NCBI GenBank assembly: GCA_023429995.1
Contig: JAEZCE010000016.1
Coordinates: 75,045 to 139,044, forward strand
Source of the DNA: Bacillota bacterium
GTDB taxonomy: Bacteria > Bacillota > UBA4882 > UBA8346
Length of the DNA stretch: 64,000 bases
Reading direction: 5' to 3'
Below, piece after piece: positions 1 through 9,353 of the stretch; the first letter of the stretch is position 1, and each line of letters starts with the position of its first letter. A program made the translations under genes and the position numbers. Below the pieces are notes generated by a model that did no database searches, had not been told where the DNA came from, and saw only the letters and a list, made by a program, of their open reading frames with translations.

Positions 1-1
1 G

Positions 2-1222
2 GGCGCCGGATTTACCATTACCAGCAGCGCCGACAGGAAAGAACTACTGAAAGATGCTGATTTTGTGATTATTTCGGTTGCAGTTGACCGGGAAAAATGT
101 TGGAATTTGGATTTCGAAATCGCTCAAAAGTACGGTATCATGCATTATGCTGAAAACGGCGGTCCCGGCGGGGCAATGCATGCTTCCCGTAATATTAATT
201 TAATTATGCCCATCTTACGGGATATTGAGGCTATCTGCCCGGATGCCTTGGTGCTCAATTTCACCAATCCGGTACCGCGGATTTGCATTGCGGCGGCCCG
301 TTTCACCAAAGTGAAGATGGTCGGGATTTGCCATCAAATCGAGTTTGGTTATACCATCGTTGCAAAGGTATTGGCCAAAGAATTGGGACTATCGATTCCT
401 GAAGGTTATCAATTCAAATGGGAAGAAGAAATCCAAAAACAATACCATATCATTAACGAAATGGCCCAGGAAAAGATCGATATTCTCGCTGCGGGCATCA
501 ACCATTTTACCTGGATGCTTGCAATACGCGACCGGAAAACAGGCGAAGACTTGTATCCGTTATTCCGGGAACGGTATCGTAGCGGGTTTGAAAATTTTGA
601 GCCCTTGACCCGGGAAGTTTTCGATGTTTTCAAGACTTGCCCGGTTCCCGGCGATTGTCACATGGTGGAGTATCTTCCCTATACCCATAATATGAACACC
701 AATACCTGGGATAAGTATGATATTCAAATGTACCCGCTCCGGAAAGCCGAAAACCAGCGGTATCAAATGTGGGATGAAATCAGCGACATGGCGCACGGGA
801 AAAAATCAGGTGATGACTTGCGGAATGTCCACAGCGAGCGGGCCGAACTCATTATTTCGGCTATTGTCAATAATTCTTACGGTTATGAACCGGCTGTCAA
901 TATTCCCAATTTGGGGTATATCGAAAATTTACCCTATGGTGCCATTGTGGAAGTACCGGCAGTGGTCAGCGCCAATGGGGTTAAGGGTGTTGGTGTTGGA
1001 AGATTACCGGAACCCGCAGCGGAATTGTGCCGCCGGCAAATTAACATCGCCGAAATGGCGGTAGAAGCTGCCGTAAAGGGTGATCGGGATTTGATGCTTC
1101 AGGCTTTGGCCCTGGACCCGATGGTGGATGATCCGAAAATTGCCCGGGGATTGCTCGATGATTACTTAAAAGCGGAACGGGAATATTTGCCGCAATTTTT
1201 CGATAAAAAAATCCGGCTCTAA
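2..1222 (+). CDS. Glycoside hydrolase family 4 enzyme, 5' end cut by window
   Basis: NAD- and Mn-dependent glycosidase of family GH4, expected in the cytoplasm acting on an imported glycoside. The frame is open from base 2, so the N-terminal Rossmann part lies outside the window; the GTG at 65 is only an internal codon. Visible family features are an NPVP segment after a buried beta strand, the metal-site Cys-His pair in VGICHQIEFGY, and the GINHFTW motif. The residues after Cys-His (Gln-Ile) do not match the CHxx signatures I know for alpha-glucosidases, alpha-galactosidases or glucuronidases, so the substrate is unresolved. It lies 223 bp upstream of a sugar ABC transporter on the same strand, which suggests it cleaves the transported glycoside. 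Family call firm, substrate unknown. Confidence 0.88.
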   Translation, partial: GAGFTITSSADRKELLKDADFVIISVAVDREKCWNLDFEIAQKYGIMHYAENGGPGGAMHASRNINLIMPILRDIEAICPDALVLNFTNPVPRICIAAARFTKVKMVGICHQIEFGYTIVAKVLAKELGLSIPEGYQFKWEEEIQKQYHIINEMAQEKIDILAAGINHFTWMLAIRDRKTGEDLYPLFRERYRSGFENFEPLTREVFDVFKTCPVPGDCHMVEYLPYTHNMNTNTWDKYDIQMYPLRKAENQRYQMWDEISDMAHGKKSGDDLRNVHSERAELIISAIVNNSYGYEPAVNIPNLGYIENLPYGAIVEVPAVVSANGVKGVGVGRLPEPAAELCRRQINIAEMAVEAAVKGDRDLMLQALALDPMVDDPKIARGLLDDYLKAEREYLPQFFDKKIRL

Positions 1223-1280
1223 AGCGCGCAGGGGAATGGATTTGAAAAATCTTTAATGGAAATAGTTAGTCTGAATTTTC

Positions 1281-1311
1281 ACAGTTAGGGTCGATTGTAA
1301 AAAATAACTGT
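1281..1311. promoter_or_regulatory. Inverted repeat upstream of binding-protein gene
   Basis: ACAGTTA at 1281-1287 is repeated in inverted form as TAACTGT at 1305-1311, in the 223-bp gap between the GH4 gene and the binding-protein gene. It could be an operator for the sugar regulator or part of a weak hairpin. There is no T-run, so it is not a clear terminator. Confidence 0.3.
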
Positions 1312-1445
1312 TTAGGTGTTTATTTTCATAACCAAAGGAGTGAACAAGCTCAATCAAGGAAAACCGACTCGATTTAGGGAAATGGAACCCGGGATGAAAA
1401 TTGTTTGTAAAAAACTACAATTTAAATTAAAGGAGGAATGCGTGG

Positions 1446-2717
1446 ATGATCAAAAAAATACTCTTAATGGTTTTGGCCTGCTTGATTATGGTGGTTCCGG
1501 TCTTTGGAGCGGCTCCAACCAAATTACTGGTGTGGTGGTTGCCGGATACGGCAGCAACTCTGAATTCAGCCATAAAAGCTTACACCGCCAAGCATCCCGG
1601 TGTGGAAATCCAATATGAGACGAAGAACTTTGATGATTTGAAAACCACTTTACGGCTGACGCTTTCCAGCAACGAGGGTCCCGATATTACCCAGAGCAAC
1701 CAAGGAGCCCAGGATATGGGACAGTTGGTCAAAGACGGCTCAATCATCGCCTTGGATAAATATTATCAGAAATACGGCTGGAATAAATTATTCGGAAAAG
1801 CTCTCATCGATCCCAACCGTTTTAATAAAGATACCATGAAACAAGCTTCCGGGCCCATTTACGGGGTATCCGAGAGCGCGGAATTCGGTCTGATGTTTTA
1901 TAACAAAGACTTATTTGCCAAAGCAGGCATTAAAAATGTTCCCAAAACCTTTGCCGAATTTGAAGCGGATTTGGCTCTTTTGAAAAGCAAAGGGATTACT
2001 CCCATTGCCTACGGCGACAGCGATCAGAGCGGCCGAAGCATTCACTGGTTTGAAATGATTTTAGGGAATTATGCTCCTCAAAAAGAATTTGCCAACTTGA
2101 CTTTTGATTTAAACAACAATGCTTCTTACGGCCAGGCCGAGCTGGCTGCGGCAGCCAAATTTCAAGAATGGTGCAAAAAAGGATATTTTACCGACGGCTT
2201 TTTGGGGATTAGCGCCGGTGATGCCCAAAAAATGTTTTGCGCCGGTCTGGCTGCCATGTATAAAGAGGGCGACTGGGGCACCACCGATATTATTAGAGAT
2301 TCCAAAGCTGCTAAAGCTTCAGTCGGCGTATTCTTACTTCCAACGAAGTATGGGGTAACTTTCGGGGCCCCCGCAACCTGCGCCACGATCTCAAAGAAAT
2401 GCAAGAATCCCGATGTAGCAGCTGATTTTCTCAATTTTCTCGTGAAGGACACCAAGTATCACATTGCCAACAACGAACTACCGATAGCCAAGGGTGATTA
2501 TAGCGCGGCTGATCCTGTATTCAAAGACATGTGTGATTTGGCAACCCATGTTTATGAAAAGAATTTAGCCGGCTATTATTTTGACTGGGCCACTCCCACC
2601 ATGTATAATACGATGATTGCCGGTCTGCAACGTTTAACCGGTCAAAAGATTACTCCCCAAGAGTTCGTGAAGAGTGTCAATGATGATTTTGCCAAGGCCC
2701 ATGCTAAAAGTAAGTAA
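1446..2717 (+). CDS. Extracellular sugar-binding protein of ABC transporter
   Basis: Solute-binding protein family 1 (423 aa), the substrate-capturing part of a carbohydrate ABC importer. The first ~22 residues form a signal peptide (MIKKILLMVL, hydrophobic stretch, then VFGAA). The mature protein opens with a beta strand (KLLVWWLPD) and has the family pattern with GITPIAYGD and the late GLQRLTG segment. No lipobox cysteine is seen after the signal, so anchoring is unclear. The ATG at 1446 follows a strong AAGGAGG at about 1430-1437. It heads a run with two permeases and a kinase. A hairpin directly after the stop probably sets its excess expression over the permeases. Sugar specificity cannot be read from sequence. 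Confidence 0.92.
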   Translation: MIKKILLMVLACLIMVVPVFGAAPTKLLVWWLPDTAATLNSAIKAYTAKHPGVEIQYETKNFDDLKTTLRLTLSSNEGPDITQSNQGAQDMGQLVKDGSIIALDKYYQKYGWNKLFGKALIDPNRFNKDTMKQASGPIYGVSESAEFGLMFYNKDLFAKAGIKNVPKTFAEFEADLALLKSKGITPIAYGDSDQSGRSIHWFEMILGNYAPQKEFANLTFDLNNNASYGQAELAAAAKFQEWCKKGYFTDGFLGISAGDAQKMFCAGLAAMYKEGDWGTTDIIRDSKAAKASVGVFLLPTKYGVTFGAPATCATISKKCKNPDVAADFLNFLVKDTKYHIANNELPIAKGDYSAADPVFKDMCDLATHVYEKNLAGYYFDWATPTMYNTMIAGLQRLTGQKITPQEFVKSVNDDFAKAHAKSK

Positions 2718-2740
2718 TAAAAGATAGAATTGATTTTGTT

Positions 2741-2783
2741 CCGAAGATGCTAAAACTAAAGTTTTTTAGGTTGGCATCTTCGG
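2741..2783 (+). promoter_or_regulatory. Hairpin between binding-protein and permease genes
   Basis: CCGAAGATGC at 2741-2750 pairs perfectly with GCATCTTCGG at 2774-2783, and the inner TAAAAC/GTTTTTTA can extend the stem. It sits just after the binding-protein stop and 38 bp before the permease start. Such hairpins usually stabilise the upstream mRNA or partly terminate it, so that binding protein outnumbers permease. No U-tract follows, which favours processing or attenuation over full termination. Confidence 0.6.
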
Positions 2784-2821
2784 ACCATTGACGGAATTGA
2801 AATGAGGGGGCCTAAAAGGGT

Positions 2822-3703
2822 ATGAATCATGAAAAAAACTGGCGCAATCTCGCTGCGAATTCCCTATTTTTATTACCAGGTTTGTTGCTTTATCTATTCT
2901 TTTTTCTATTTCCGGCTTCTCAGAATATGATTTTCAGTTTATACCGGATGGAAAGTTTAACCAAGGGCGTTTTTGTCGGTTTGGCCAATTACCGTGCGAT
3001 GCTGACAGATCAGCTTTTTCAATTGGCGCTTTTTCATTCCTTGTATTTTATGATGCTCTATGTGACGATCCCGGTGCTTTTAGGTTTAATTGTTGCAATT
3101 ATTCTAGCGCGAGCCAATTTAAAGGGAACACTGCTGATGCGGTGCATCTTTTTTTTACCCTATGTAATTACTACAATTGCAATTGGTATTGCTTTCCGAT
3201 GGGTTTATTTGCCTAACAACGGTTTACTCGATACTTTGTTAAATGGGATAGGTCTGGGTTTCTTACGCCGGATTTGGTATGGAGATGAATCTACGGCAAT
3301 TCATGCTATCGGCAGTATTGGAATCTGGATGACTTTCGGATACATGATGCTGATCTTTTTGGCTGGATTACAAAGAACGGATGTATCCCTCTACGAGGCG
3401 GCCAAAGTGGATGGAGCCAATGTATGGCATCAATTCTTTCACATTACGATTCCGTCCCTAAAAAACGATATCACCATCGCCATTATTTTTAACTTAATCG
3501 GCGGTTTACGCGTTTTTGGTTTGGTCATGGCGACAACAAGAGGGGGCCCCGGTAATTCAACGCTGGTTATGGATCAATATGCCATTGAAACGGCGTTCAG
3601 TCAGGGCGATTTGGGGTACGGAGCCGCCTTGACAGTGATCGTGGCTTTCATTACATTAATTGTCTCACTACTCGTTATGTGGCTTCGGAGAGAGGAAAAA
3701 TAA
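2822..3703 (+). CDS. Sugar ABC transporter permease (MalF/UgpA type)
   Basis: Inner-membrane permease of a CUT1-type carbohydrate importer, 293 aa with about six membrane segments starting near residue 14. The ATPase-docking EAA loop is visible at residues 192-194 (EAAKVDGAN, then TIPSLKND). The late GGPGNST loop is typical of MalF-like subunits. It pairs with the permease that follows. No ABC ATPase gene is linked, so the energising subunit must come from elsewhere, as is common for MsmK-dependent importers of Firmicutes. Confidence 0.93.
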   Translation: MNHEKNWRNLAANSLFLLPGLLLYLFFFLFPASQNMIFSLYRMESLTKGVFVGLANYRAMLTDQLFQLALFHSLYFMMLYVTIPVLLGLIVAIILARANLKGTLLMRCIFFLPYVITTIAIGIAFRWVYLPNNGLLDTLLNGIGLGFLRRIWYGDESTAIHAIGSIGIWMTFGYMMLIFLAGLQRTDVSLYEAAKVDGANVWHQFFHITIPSLKNDITIAIIFNLIGGLRVFGLVMATTRGGPGNSTLVMDQYAIETAFSQGDLGYGAALTVIVAFITLIVSLLVMWLRREEK

Positions 3704-3774
3704 ATCAGCATGGTTTAAAAAAAGCGTAGCGCGAGAAATGGGTCTGGTCAATGAAGAAAGAAAGGGGTTGGAAT

Positions 3775-4653
3775 ATGAGTCAGAGTAATTTAGAACCCTT
3801 GAGAATGCGTCCTGCGGGAAGGCGGCGCCAACTAAAATGGTGGCGCGTTATCGTATATTTTTTTATGGCTTTATTATTCACGATTACCATTACACCGTTT
3901 ATTTCATTAATTTTCGCGTCGTTGAAAGGGTCTATGGATTCGGTGGTGACCAACGCATTTACACCGCCCAAAACCTGGGAATGGGCCAATTATGCTGAAG
4001 CTTGGGTAACCGGACATTTTAGCGTTTATTTTTTAAATTCTTTATTGGTGGCCTTGGCAGTGACATTATTAGGGATTATATTCGGCTTGATGGTCGCTTA
4101 TAGCATGGTGATTTTGAAGGTTCCATTTAACCCATTGTGGTTAGTGCTCTTTATGATTGGATTGATTTTGCCCGAAGAATCGGTCATTATTCCATCCTAT
4201 TTCAATTTGCATCGTCTGGGACTTTTGAATACGTACTGGGCGTTGATTTTCCCCCAGGCGGCCATGAGTATTGCTTTTGCCACGCTATTTTTAAGACCCG
4301 CTTTGCTGGATGTTCCGGGTGAGTTATTGGATAGCGCAGGTATAGACGGGTGTAATAAGATCGGCCTCATCCGGCACGTTATTTTTCCGCTGGTAAAACC
4401 CTCACTATCATCCCTGGTGGTGCTTTTTTTCCTGGCAACCTGGAATGATTTTACCTTTCCGTTGGTGCTAACCTATAAGGATCAACTCCGGACATTGCCA
4501 TTGGGGTTGTACCTATTCCAGACCTCTCACCAGCAAAACGTTACCTTGCAAGCGGCCGGTTCGGTGATCGTGGCTTTGCCGGTGGTGCTTATTTATTTGT
4601 TCTTCCAGCGTAGCTTTATTTCAGGAATTACCGAGGGCGCAATCAAAGGGTAA
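3775..4653 (+). CDS. Sugar ABC transporter permease (MalG/UgpE type)
   Basis: Second permease subunit (292 aa) with about six membrane helices. The chosen ATG at 3775 has an AAAGGGG ribosome site about 7 bases upstream; an ATG at 3751 in the same frame lacks one. The docking loop is degenerate for the EAA motif, reading ELLDSAGIDGC before VIFPLVKPS, which is usual for MalG-like subunits of this class. The C-terminus ends in ITEGAIKG, a typical MalG family ending. It follows the MalF-like gene by 71 bp and precedes the kinase, forming one transport locus. Confidence 0.92.
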   Translation: MSQSNLEPLRMRPAGRRRQLKWWRVIVYFFMALLFTITITPFISLIFASLKGSMDSVVTNAFTPPKTWEWANYAEAWVTGHFSVYFLNSLLVALAVTLLGIIFGLMVAYSMVILKVPFNPLWLVLFMIGLILPEESVIIPSYFNLHRLGLLNTYWALIFPQAAMSIAFATLFLRPALLDVPGELLDSAGIDGCNKIGLIRHVIFPLVKPSLSSLVVLFFLATWNDFTFPLVLTYKDQLRTLPLGLYLFQTSHQQNVTLQAAGSVIVALPVVLIYLFFQRSFISGITEGAIKG

Positions 4654-4707
4654 CGCCTTGCCGTAACTTGTCGTTCAATCACTGAAAATGGGATGGGGAG
4701 TGTCGAG

Positions 4708-5832
4708 TTGAAATCGGAAATCGGAAAAGCGCTGGATAAAATCAAGGAAAACCAGATTGGATTGTCCAAAAAGCAAGCTTGTATAGGGTTTGACGGTTTC
4801 ATTGATTCGATTATCCGGATTATGAAGCATAAAAGCCCGGACCAAAAGCACCAGTATTTCGATACCATCGCCGATTTCGGCACTTTCTTGATTTCTCAAT
4901 CCGGTCAAAGCTGCTCGGTTGAACTGAAAGAGTATCTTTGCAAGATAGGCGGCAACATGCCGATCTTCGCCAATGCCTTGGGCTCTATGGGAATAGCGGT
5001 AAATTGTATTGGAGCGCTGGGCTATCCGAAGATTCATCCTTTATTTGAACCGATGCGGCAAAATCAGTGTACATTATACAGCGTTTCCGAACCCGGGCTT
5101 ACTTCGGCATTGGAGTTTAACGACGGTAAGGTGATGTTGATCCGTATCGAAGCCCTGGACAACCTGACGTGGGACACGATTAAGAATCGAGTCGGTTTGG
5201 ATCTGATCATAAACTTTTTTAGCGCCAGTGACTTGATCGGCATTGTTAACTGGAGCGAGATCGAACATACTACCGGGATCTGGCAAGGGATTTTAAAAGA
5301 GATAGTACCTGAGCTAGCTTGCGCTAAAGAAAAAATCCTCTATTTTGATTTGGCGGATTGTTCCAAACGCAGTGATGTTGATATCCAAGAGGTTTTACAA
5401 TTAATTCCCGCCTACTCCAGGACTTTCAGAACGGTTTTGGGGATCAACGAAAACGAGGCCCGGATTCTTTTCAGAGTCTTTTTCGCTACGCCAGGAGCCG
5501 CCACCGCTTCTATTCCGTCCATCGGGGAAAAATTATCCCGGCGGCTTGGCGTTGACGTCCTGGTGATCCATCCCCGGGATGGCGCCTGGGCCTGGGAAAA
5601 CGGCCGGTGTTGCCATGTCCGGACCAGGCTGATTGAACATCCCAAAATCTCTACCGGTGGCGGTGACAATTTTAATGCCGGGTTCTGTTTAGCCCAGTTG
5701 CTGGGGATGGATCTGTCCGCTTCATTGATTGCCGCCAATGCCGTTTCGGGGTTTTATGTTCAAAACGGATTCAGCCCCAGTTTGGATCAATTATGCGCTT
5801 TTTTGCAGGAATGGCAGGAAGCCGTAAACTAG
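4708..5832 (+). CDS. PfkB-family carbohydrate kinase
   Basis: Cytoplasmic sugar kinase of the ribokinase/PfkB family. The N-terminal part carries the substrate-binding glycines (KIGGNMPIFANALGSMG), and the C-terminal active site reads TGGGDNFNAGF, in which GGGD replaces the usual GAGD while the catalytic Asp stays. The protein is long for the family, with an N-terminal extension and a central insert. The start is uncertain: TTG at 4708 has GGGGAG about 7 bases upstream, while ATG at 4693 lacks a clear ribosome site. Last gene of the GH4-transporter run, it presumably phosphorylates the sugar released by the GH4 enzyme. The substrate is not identifiable. Confidence 0.85.
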   Translation: MKSEIGKALDKIKENQIGLSKKQACIGFDGFIDSIIRIMKHKSPDQKHQYFDTIADFGTFLISQSGQSCSVELKEYLCKIGGNMPIFANALGSMGIAVNCIGALGYPKIHPLFEPMRQNQCTLYSVSEPGLTSALEFNDGKVMLIRIEALDNLTWDTIKNRVGLDLIINFFSASDLIGIVNWSEIEHTTGIWQGILKEIVPELACAKEKILYFDLADCSKRSDVDIQEVLQLIPAYSRTFRTVLGINENEARILFRVFFATPGAATASIPSIGEKLSRRLGVDVLVIHPRDGAWAWENGRCCHVRTRLIEHPKISTGGGDNFNAGFCLAQLLGMDLSASLIAANAVSGFYVQNGFSPSLDQLCAFLQEWQEAVN

Positions 5833-5945
5833 ATAAAAGATTAAGGCCTCAATCCCGACTCCTCCCCTATTATCCCGCCGGAAACTAACCGTGATATCAG
5901 CCGAATAAAAAAAATGAAATTCAAGATCGATAGAGTATGTTGATG

Positions 5946-5975
5946 GCGGCTCTTGATATTTTTTTACGGAGCCGC
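5946..5975. promoter_or_regulatory. Stem-loop between kinase and sensor kinase genes
   Basis: GCGGCTC at 5946-5952 pairs with GAGCCGC at 5969-5975 around a T-rich loop. The rest of the 5833-6099 gap is AT-rich and holds no gene I can support. The structure may end the upstream transcript, but no T-run follows it. Confidence 0.35.
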
Positions 5976-6099
5976 TACAATTTAGATACAATATTTTAAT
6001 GAAATTTGGCTGTTTTTAAAGTTTTTCGTATTTGCATTACTTACCGGTATCCGTAGAGTGCCGTTTTTCAACGGTTATGGGAATAGGAGTCGACAACTG

Positions 6100-7938
6100 A
6101 TGGGCGTAAAGGTTTGGTCCTTGGCCGGCAGGCGTTTGCAGAATTTCAAGATCAGCACCAAGATTGCTTTGTATTATCTGATTTTGTTAACCATTTCCAT
6201 CGCTATCAGTGGCGTATGTTATTACCGTATCAATTCAAAATATATGTCCCGTAAAATCAGCAATGTATCTTTTCAAATGCTGGGCTCCATCAATGCCAAC
6301 GTGGATACCTTCATTGAAAATACTAACAATTTATCCAAGACCGTTCTTTCCGACGGGAGAGTCCAGGCTTGTTTACGCAATCCCACCTTGAGTCTGCAGC
6401 GCAATGTCAATCGTTATTTCATTAATTTAATGGAATCTTCCCCCTTGGTTTCAGCGGTTTATCTCTTTGACAATCAGGGAAACCGTTATGGAGCCGACCA
6501 ATTAACGGTAAAGACCTTTAAGTACCGGTATATCCGGGAAGTTCCCTGGTATCAGGAGATATTCCAGCGTAAAGGCGGCTATTTGCTGAAAGCCAATGCC
6601 GGGGACATCTTTATCAATAATCTGTCCAATGACCGGTATATTTCGCTGATCCGGGTCGTCAATGATTTGGATACCCAAAAGCCGCTCGGAATATTAATTA
6701 TCAATCTATCCAGCAAATTATTGGTGCGCTCCCTGACCGGCGTTGATAATCAATATTTATCCAGTATCATCCTGAAAGACGAGCATGATCAGACAATCGT
6801 CAAGGTTAACGAAATCAAAAATTTGGACATCAAGCATATTGATGGAGCAACTTTAAAAGGCTATCATGCCATCACCCGGAAATACGACGGTAAGCTTTAT
6901 TTGATAGCTACTTTCGTAAACAAATACGGCTGGCGGATTATCAGCATGATCCCTTTTGATGAGCTCTCTAGGGAAATAAGAGCTTTTGGCCTGGTGATAT
7001 TCATCATTATCGGTTTGAACAGTTTATTGATTTTCTTCGGTTCGGTGTTGATTTCCAGATTAATTGCCACCCCCATCCATAAATTGTTACAATCAATGCA
7101 GGATGTCAGAAACGGCCATTTTGAAATGGTGCATTTTGAAACCGGCCAGGATGAGATTGGCAAGCTTAAAGATGGCTATAACGTCATGATTCAGGAGATT
7201 CAAAGTCTGCTCCAGCGGACGGTTGAGGAGCAAAAAATCATCCGTCAAACCGAGCTGGAAGTGTTGCAGGCCCAAATCAAACCGCATTTTCTTTACAATA
7301 CCTTTGATGCCATCAGTTCTCTGGCTTTATCCGGCAGGAGCCGGGATGTGTATACCGTGATGAAGGCTCTGGGAAGTTATTACCGGATCAGCCTTAGCAA
7401 AGGCAGGCAAATCATAACAGTGGCCGAGGAGATCGACATCGTCAAAAATTATTTAATCATCCAGCAAGTCCGTTATGGAGATATTTTTGTGGCGCTTTAC
7501 GATATCCAGCAAGAAGCGCTGCCTTATCAAGTTTTGAAGCTGATATTACAACCGCTGGTGGAAAATGCCCTCTATCATGGCATCAAGCCCCTGGGGAAAC
7601 AGGGCCGGATTACGGTTGGCGCCAAATTGGAAAAGGGCTTTTTAAGGTTGTCCGTGGCCGATGACGGGGTGGGGATGACCTGCGAACGTTTGGGGCAAGT
7701 CATGGACTGCCCGGCGAAGGATATTGGTAGGTCCGATGACACGCCGCTGTTAAAAAATAACACGCCCGTGTCCCGAAGGGACAGGCCCGTGCTTGAAAGT
7801 CTCAGTTTCGGCTTGCGGGGAACCATCGAAAGGCTGCGGATATTTTACGGGGTTGAAGATATTTTCGAGATTTCCACCGCCGTGGGCAAAGGAACCGTCA
7901 TTACCATCAACATACCCCTGGAAGGAGCTTCGGAATGA
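6100..7938 (+). CDS. Sensor histidine kinase, LytS/YesM type
   Basis: Membrane sensor kinase of 612 aa. Order: membrane segment around residues 20-40, an extracytoplasmic sensing region of about 250 residues, a second membrane segment near 290-315, HAMP linker, His_kinase domain with QIKPHFLYNTF (His396 is the phospho-acceptor) and a C-terminal HATPase with VENALYHGIKP. The ATG at 6100 has AGGAG ten bases upstream; a GTG 42 bp earlier lacks one. Its stop overlaps the response-regulator start. YesM-type kinases next to CUT1 importers usually sense extracellular sugar or the loaded binding protein, so it probably controls one or both sugar loci here. Confidence 0.92.
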   Translation: MGVKVWSLAGRRLQNFKISTKIALYYLILLTISIAISGVCYYRINSKYMSRKISNVSFQMLGSINANVDTFIENTNNLSKTVLSDGRVQACLRNPTLSLQRNVNRYFINLMESSPLVSAVYLFDNQGNRYGADQLTVKTFKYRYIREVPWYQEIFQRKGGYLLKANAGDIFINNLSNDRYISLIRVVNDLDTQKPLGILIINLSSKLLVRSLTGVDNQYLSSIILKDEHDQTIVKVNEIKNLDIKHIDGATLKGYHAITRKYDGKLYLIATFVNKYGWRIISMIPFDELSREIRAFGLVIFIIIGLNSLLIFFGSVLISRLIATPIHKLLQSMQDVRNGHFEMVHFETGQDEIGKLKDGYNVMIQEIQSLLQRTVEEQKIIRQTELEVLQAQIKPHFLYNTFDAISSLALSGRSRDVYTVMKALGSYYRISLSKGRQIITVAEEIDIVKNYLIIQQVRYGDIFVALYDIQQEALPYQVLKLILQPLVENALYHGIKPLGKQGRITVGAKLEKGFLRLSVADDGVGMTCERLGQVMDCPAKDIGRSDDTPLLKNNTPVSRRDRPVLESLSFGLRGTIERLRIFYGVEDIFEISTAVGKGTVITINIPLEGASE

Positions 7939-9170
7939 ACCATGGGTTTTTGAAAGTGCTGATCGTCGATGATGAGCCCTTAGTCCGGGATTTGTTGCGT
8001 AAGTGCGTGAATTGGACGGACCTGGGCATGCAAATTGTGGAGGAGGCGGCATCGGCTCCGCAGGCTTTGGAATTAATCGCCAAACTACGGCCGGATATTG
8101 TCTTTACCGACATTTGCATGCCTTCAATGGATGGAATCGAGCTGGCTGAGGTAATTGTGGCCCGCTATCCCCGGACCAAAGTGGTGATAGTCACCGGATA
8201 TGAAGATTTTGAATACGCCCGGCGCAGCATCAAGGCGGGAGTGGCCGATTACATTTTAAAGCCGATCAATGATGAAGAAATCACTAAAGTAGCGCTGAAA
8301 ATCAAGTCTCTCATGGAAGAGGAAAAAACACAGTTCGCTGAATATTGCCTCTTGAAAGAGAAGCTTCAGGAAAGTTTGCCTGTATTAAGAGAAAAATTCT
8401 TTCAGGAACTGCTGGTGCGGGATTTTGAAGCCGGTGAACTTGAGAAAAGACTCCGGGATTATAATATTCCCGACCTGACGGCCCCTTTTCGGGTTGGGGT
8501 GGTGGAGCCCTCGGGGGACCAAAATTTGACTTTCGAGGAAAAGCGCGCTTTCCAAATCGAGTGTTATGAGCTCATCCATGAACAGTTTGCCGGCGAGAGC
8601 CGGGTGACGGTTTTTTTGGATGATCATCAAAGAACGGTGTTGGTATACCGTGAAAATCCCGAGGAAGCCGGTGATTGCCGGGAGGGAACCCAAGAACCAC
8701 CGTTCAGCCGGTTGCCCGGCGGGATTTGTATTTGTATCGGAGAAAGCCAGTCTCATCAGGGACTGGAGAATATGCGCCTTGCTTATCAGGAAGCTTGTAA
8801 CGCTTTGCAATCCAATGCCTGTAAGAATAACAAAACCAGTAAAATCATTCAGGATGTCCAGCATTATTTAAACGAACACTACCGGGACCCGGAGCTTTCT
8901 TTGGGGACGGTGGCCCAAAGCTTTTATATGAATCCCAGTTATTTAAGCAGGGTTTTCCGTCAGGAAGTCCACCAGACGTTTGTGGAGTATCTGACCGATA
9001 TCCGCATGAAAAAGGCGATCCAACTGATAAAAAATACCGATTTAAAAGCATACCAGGTGGCGGAGGCGGTCGGAATCACCGATCCTCACTATTTCGGGAT
9101 TTGTTTTAAAAAATATACCGGAGTGTCGGTATATGATTATAAAAGAAATGAATCATCCTCGGGAGAATGA
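7935..9170 (+). CDS. Response regulator with AraC-type output (YesN type)
   Basis: Partner of the upstream sensor kinase, with a 4-bp start/stop overlap (ATGA). The N-terminal receiver domain shows the acidic pair (VDDEP, residues 11-13), the phospho-acceptor Asp59 in FTDICMPSMDG and the late Lys in YILKPIN. A middle region of about 150 residues follows, then a C-terminal AraC double helix-turn-helix with YFMNPSYLSRVFRQE and VGITDPHYFGICFKKYTG. It likely activates sugar-transport genes flanking it. Confidence 0.93.
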   Translation: MNHGFLKVLIVDDEPLVRDLLRKCVNWTDLGMQIVEEAASAPQALELIAKLRPDIVFTDICMPSMDGIELAEVIVARYPRTKVVIVTGYEDFEYARRSIKAGVADYILKPINDEEITKVALKIKSLMEEEKTQFAEYCLLKEKLQESLPVLREKFFQELLVRDFEAGELEKRLRDYNIPDLTAPFRVGVVEPSGDQNLTFEEKRAFQIECYELIHEQFAGESRVTVFLDDHQRTVLVYRENPEEAGDCREGTQEPPFSRLPGGICICIGESQSHQGLENMRLAYQEACNALQSNACKNNKTSKIIQDVQHYLNEHYRDPELSLGTVAQSFYMNPSYLSRVFRQEVHQTFVEYLTDIRMKKAIQLIKNTDLKAYQVAEAVGITDPHYFGICFKKYTGVSVYDYKRNESSSGE

Positions 9171-9209
9171 AAATGATTCTCCGGAGAGGCGCAAATATAT
9201 AAAACTGAT

Positions 9210-9252
9210 CCTGCTGTTTGAGGGAGATGGCCTTGCTGGCCGTGATATTAGC
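9210..9252 (-). pseudogene. Remnant of the small hypothetical gene family
   Basis: About 43 bases match 11445-11487, inside the small gene at 11275-11652, with roughly four differences. On the minus strand the piece would encode GANITASKAISLKQQ, against NANITANKAISIKQQ in the intact gene. Nothing else of the gene survives. Immediately after lies a GCCGCAGAGACACGGAGGC stretch of the type seen in dispersed genomic repeats. This is a decayed third copy of the family in the window. Confidence 0.6.
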
Positions 9253-9353
9253 CCCTGTGGCTTATTTCGAATCCGCCGCAGAGACACGGAGGCACAGAGA
9301 AAGGATTTTAAATCCGGACGATTGGCTGAAGGAAGGAAACGAATGTGAGTAGG

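Noticed and set aside
8385..8864. 159-aa minus-strand frame inside the response regulator
   Set aside because: Shadow of a well-supported AraC-type response regulator; no ribosome site or family features.
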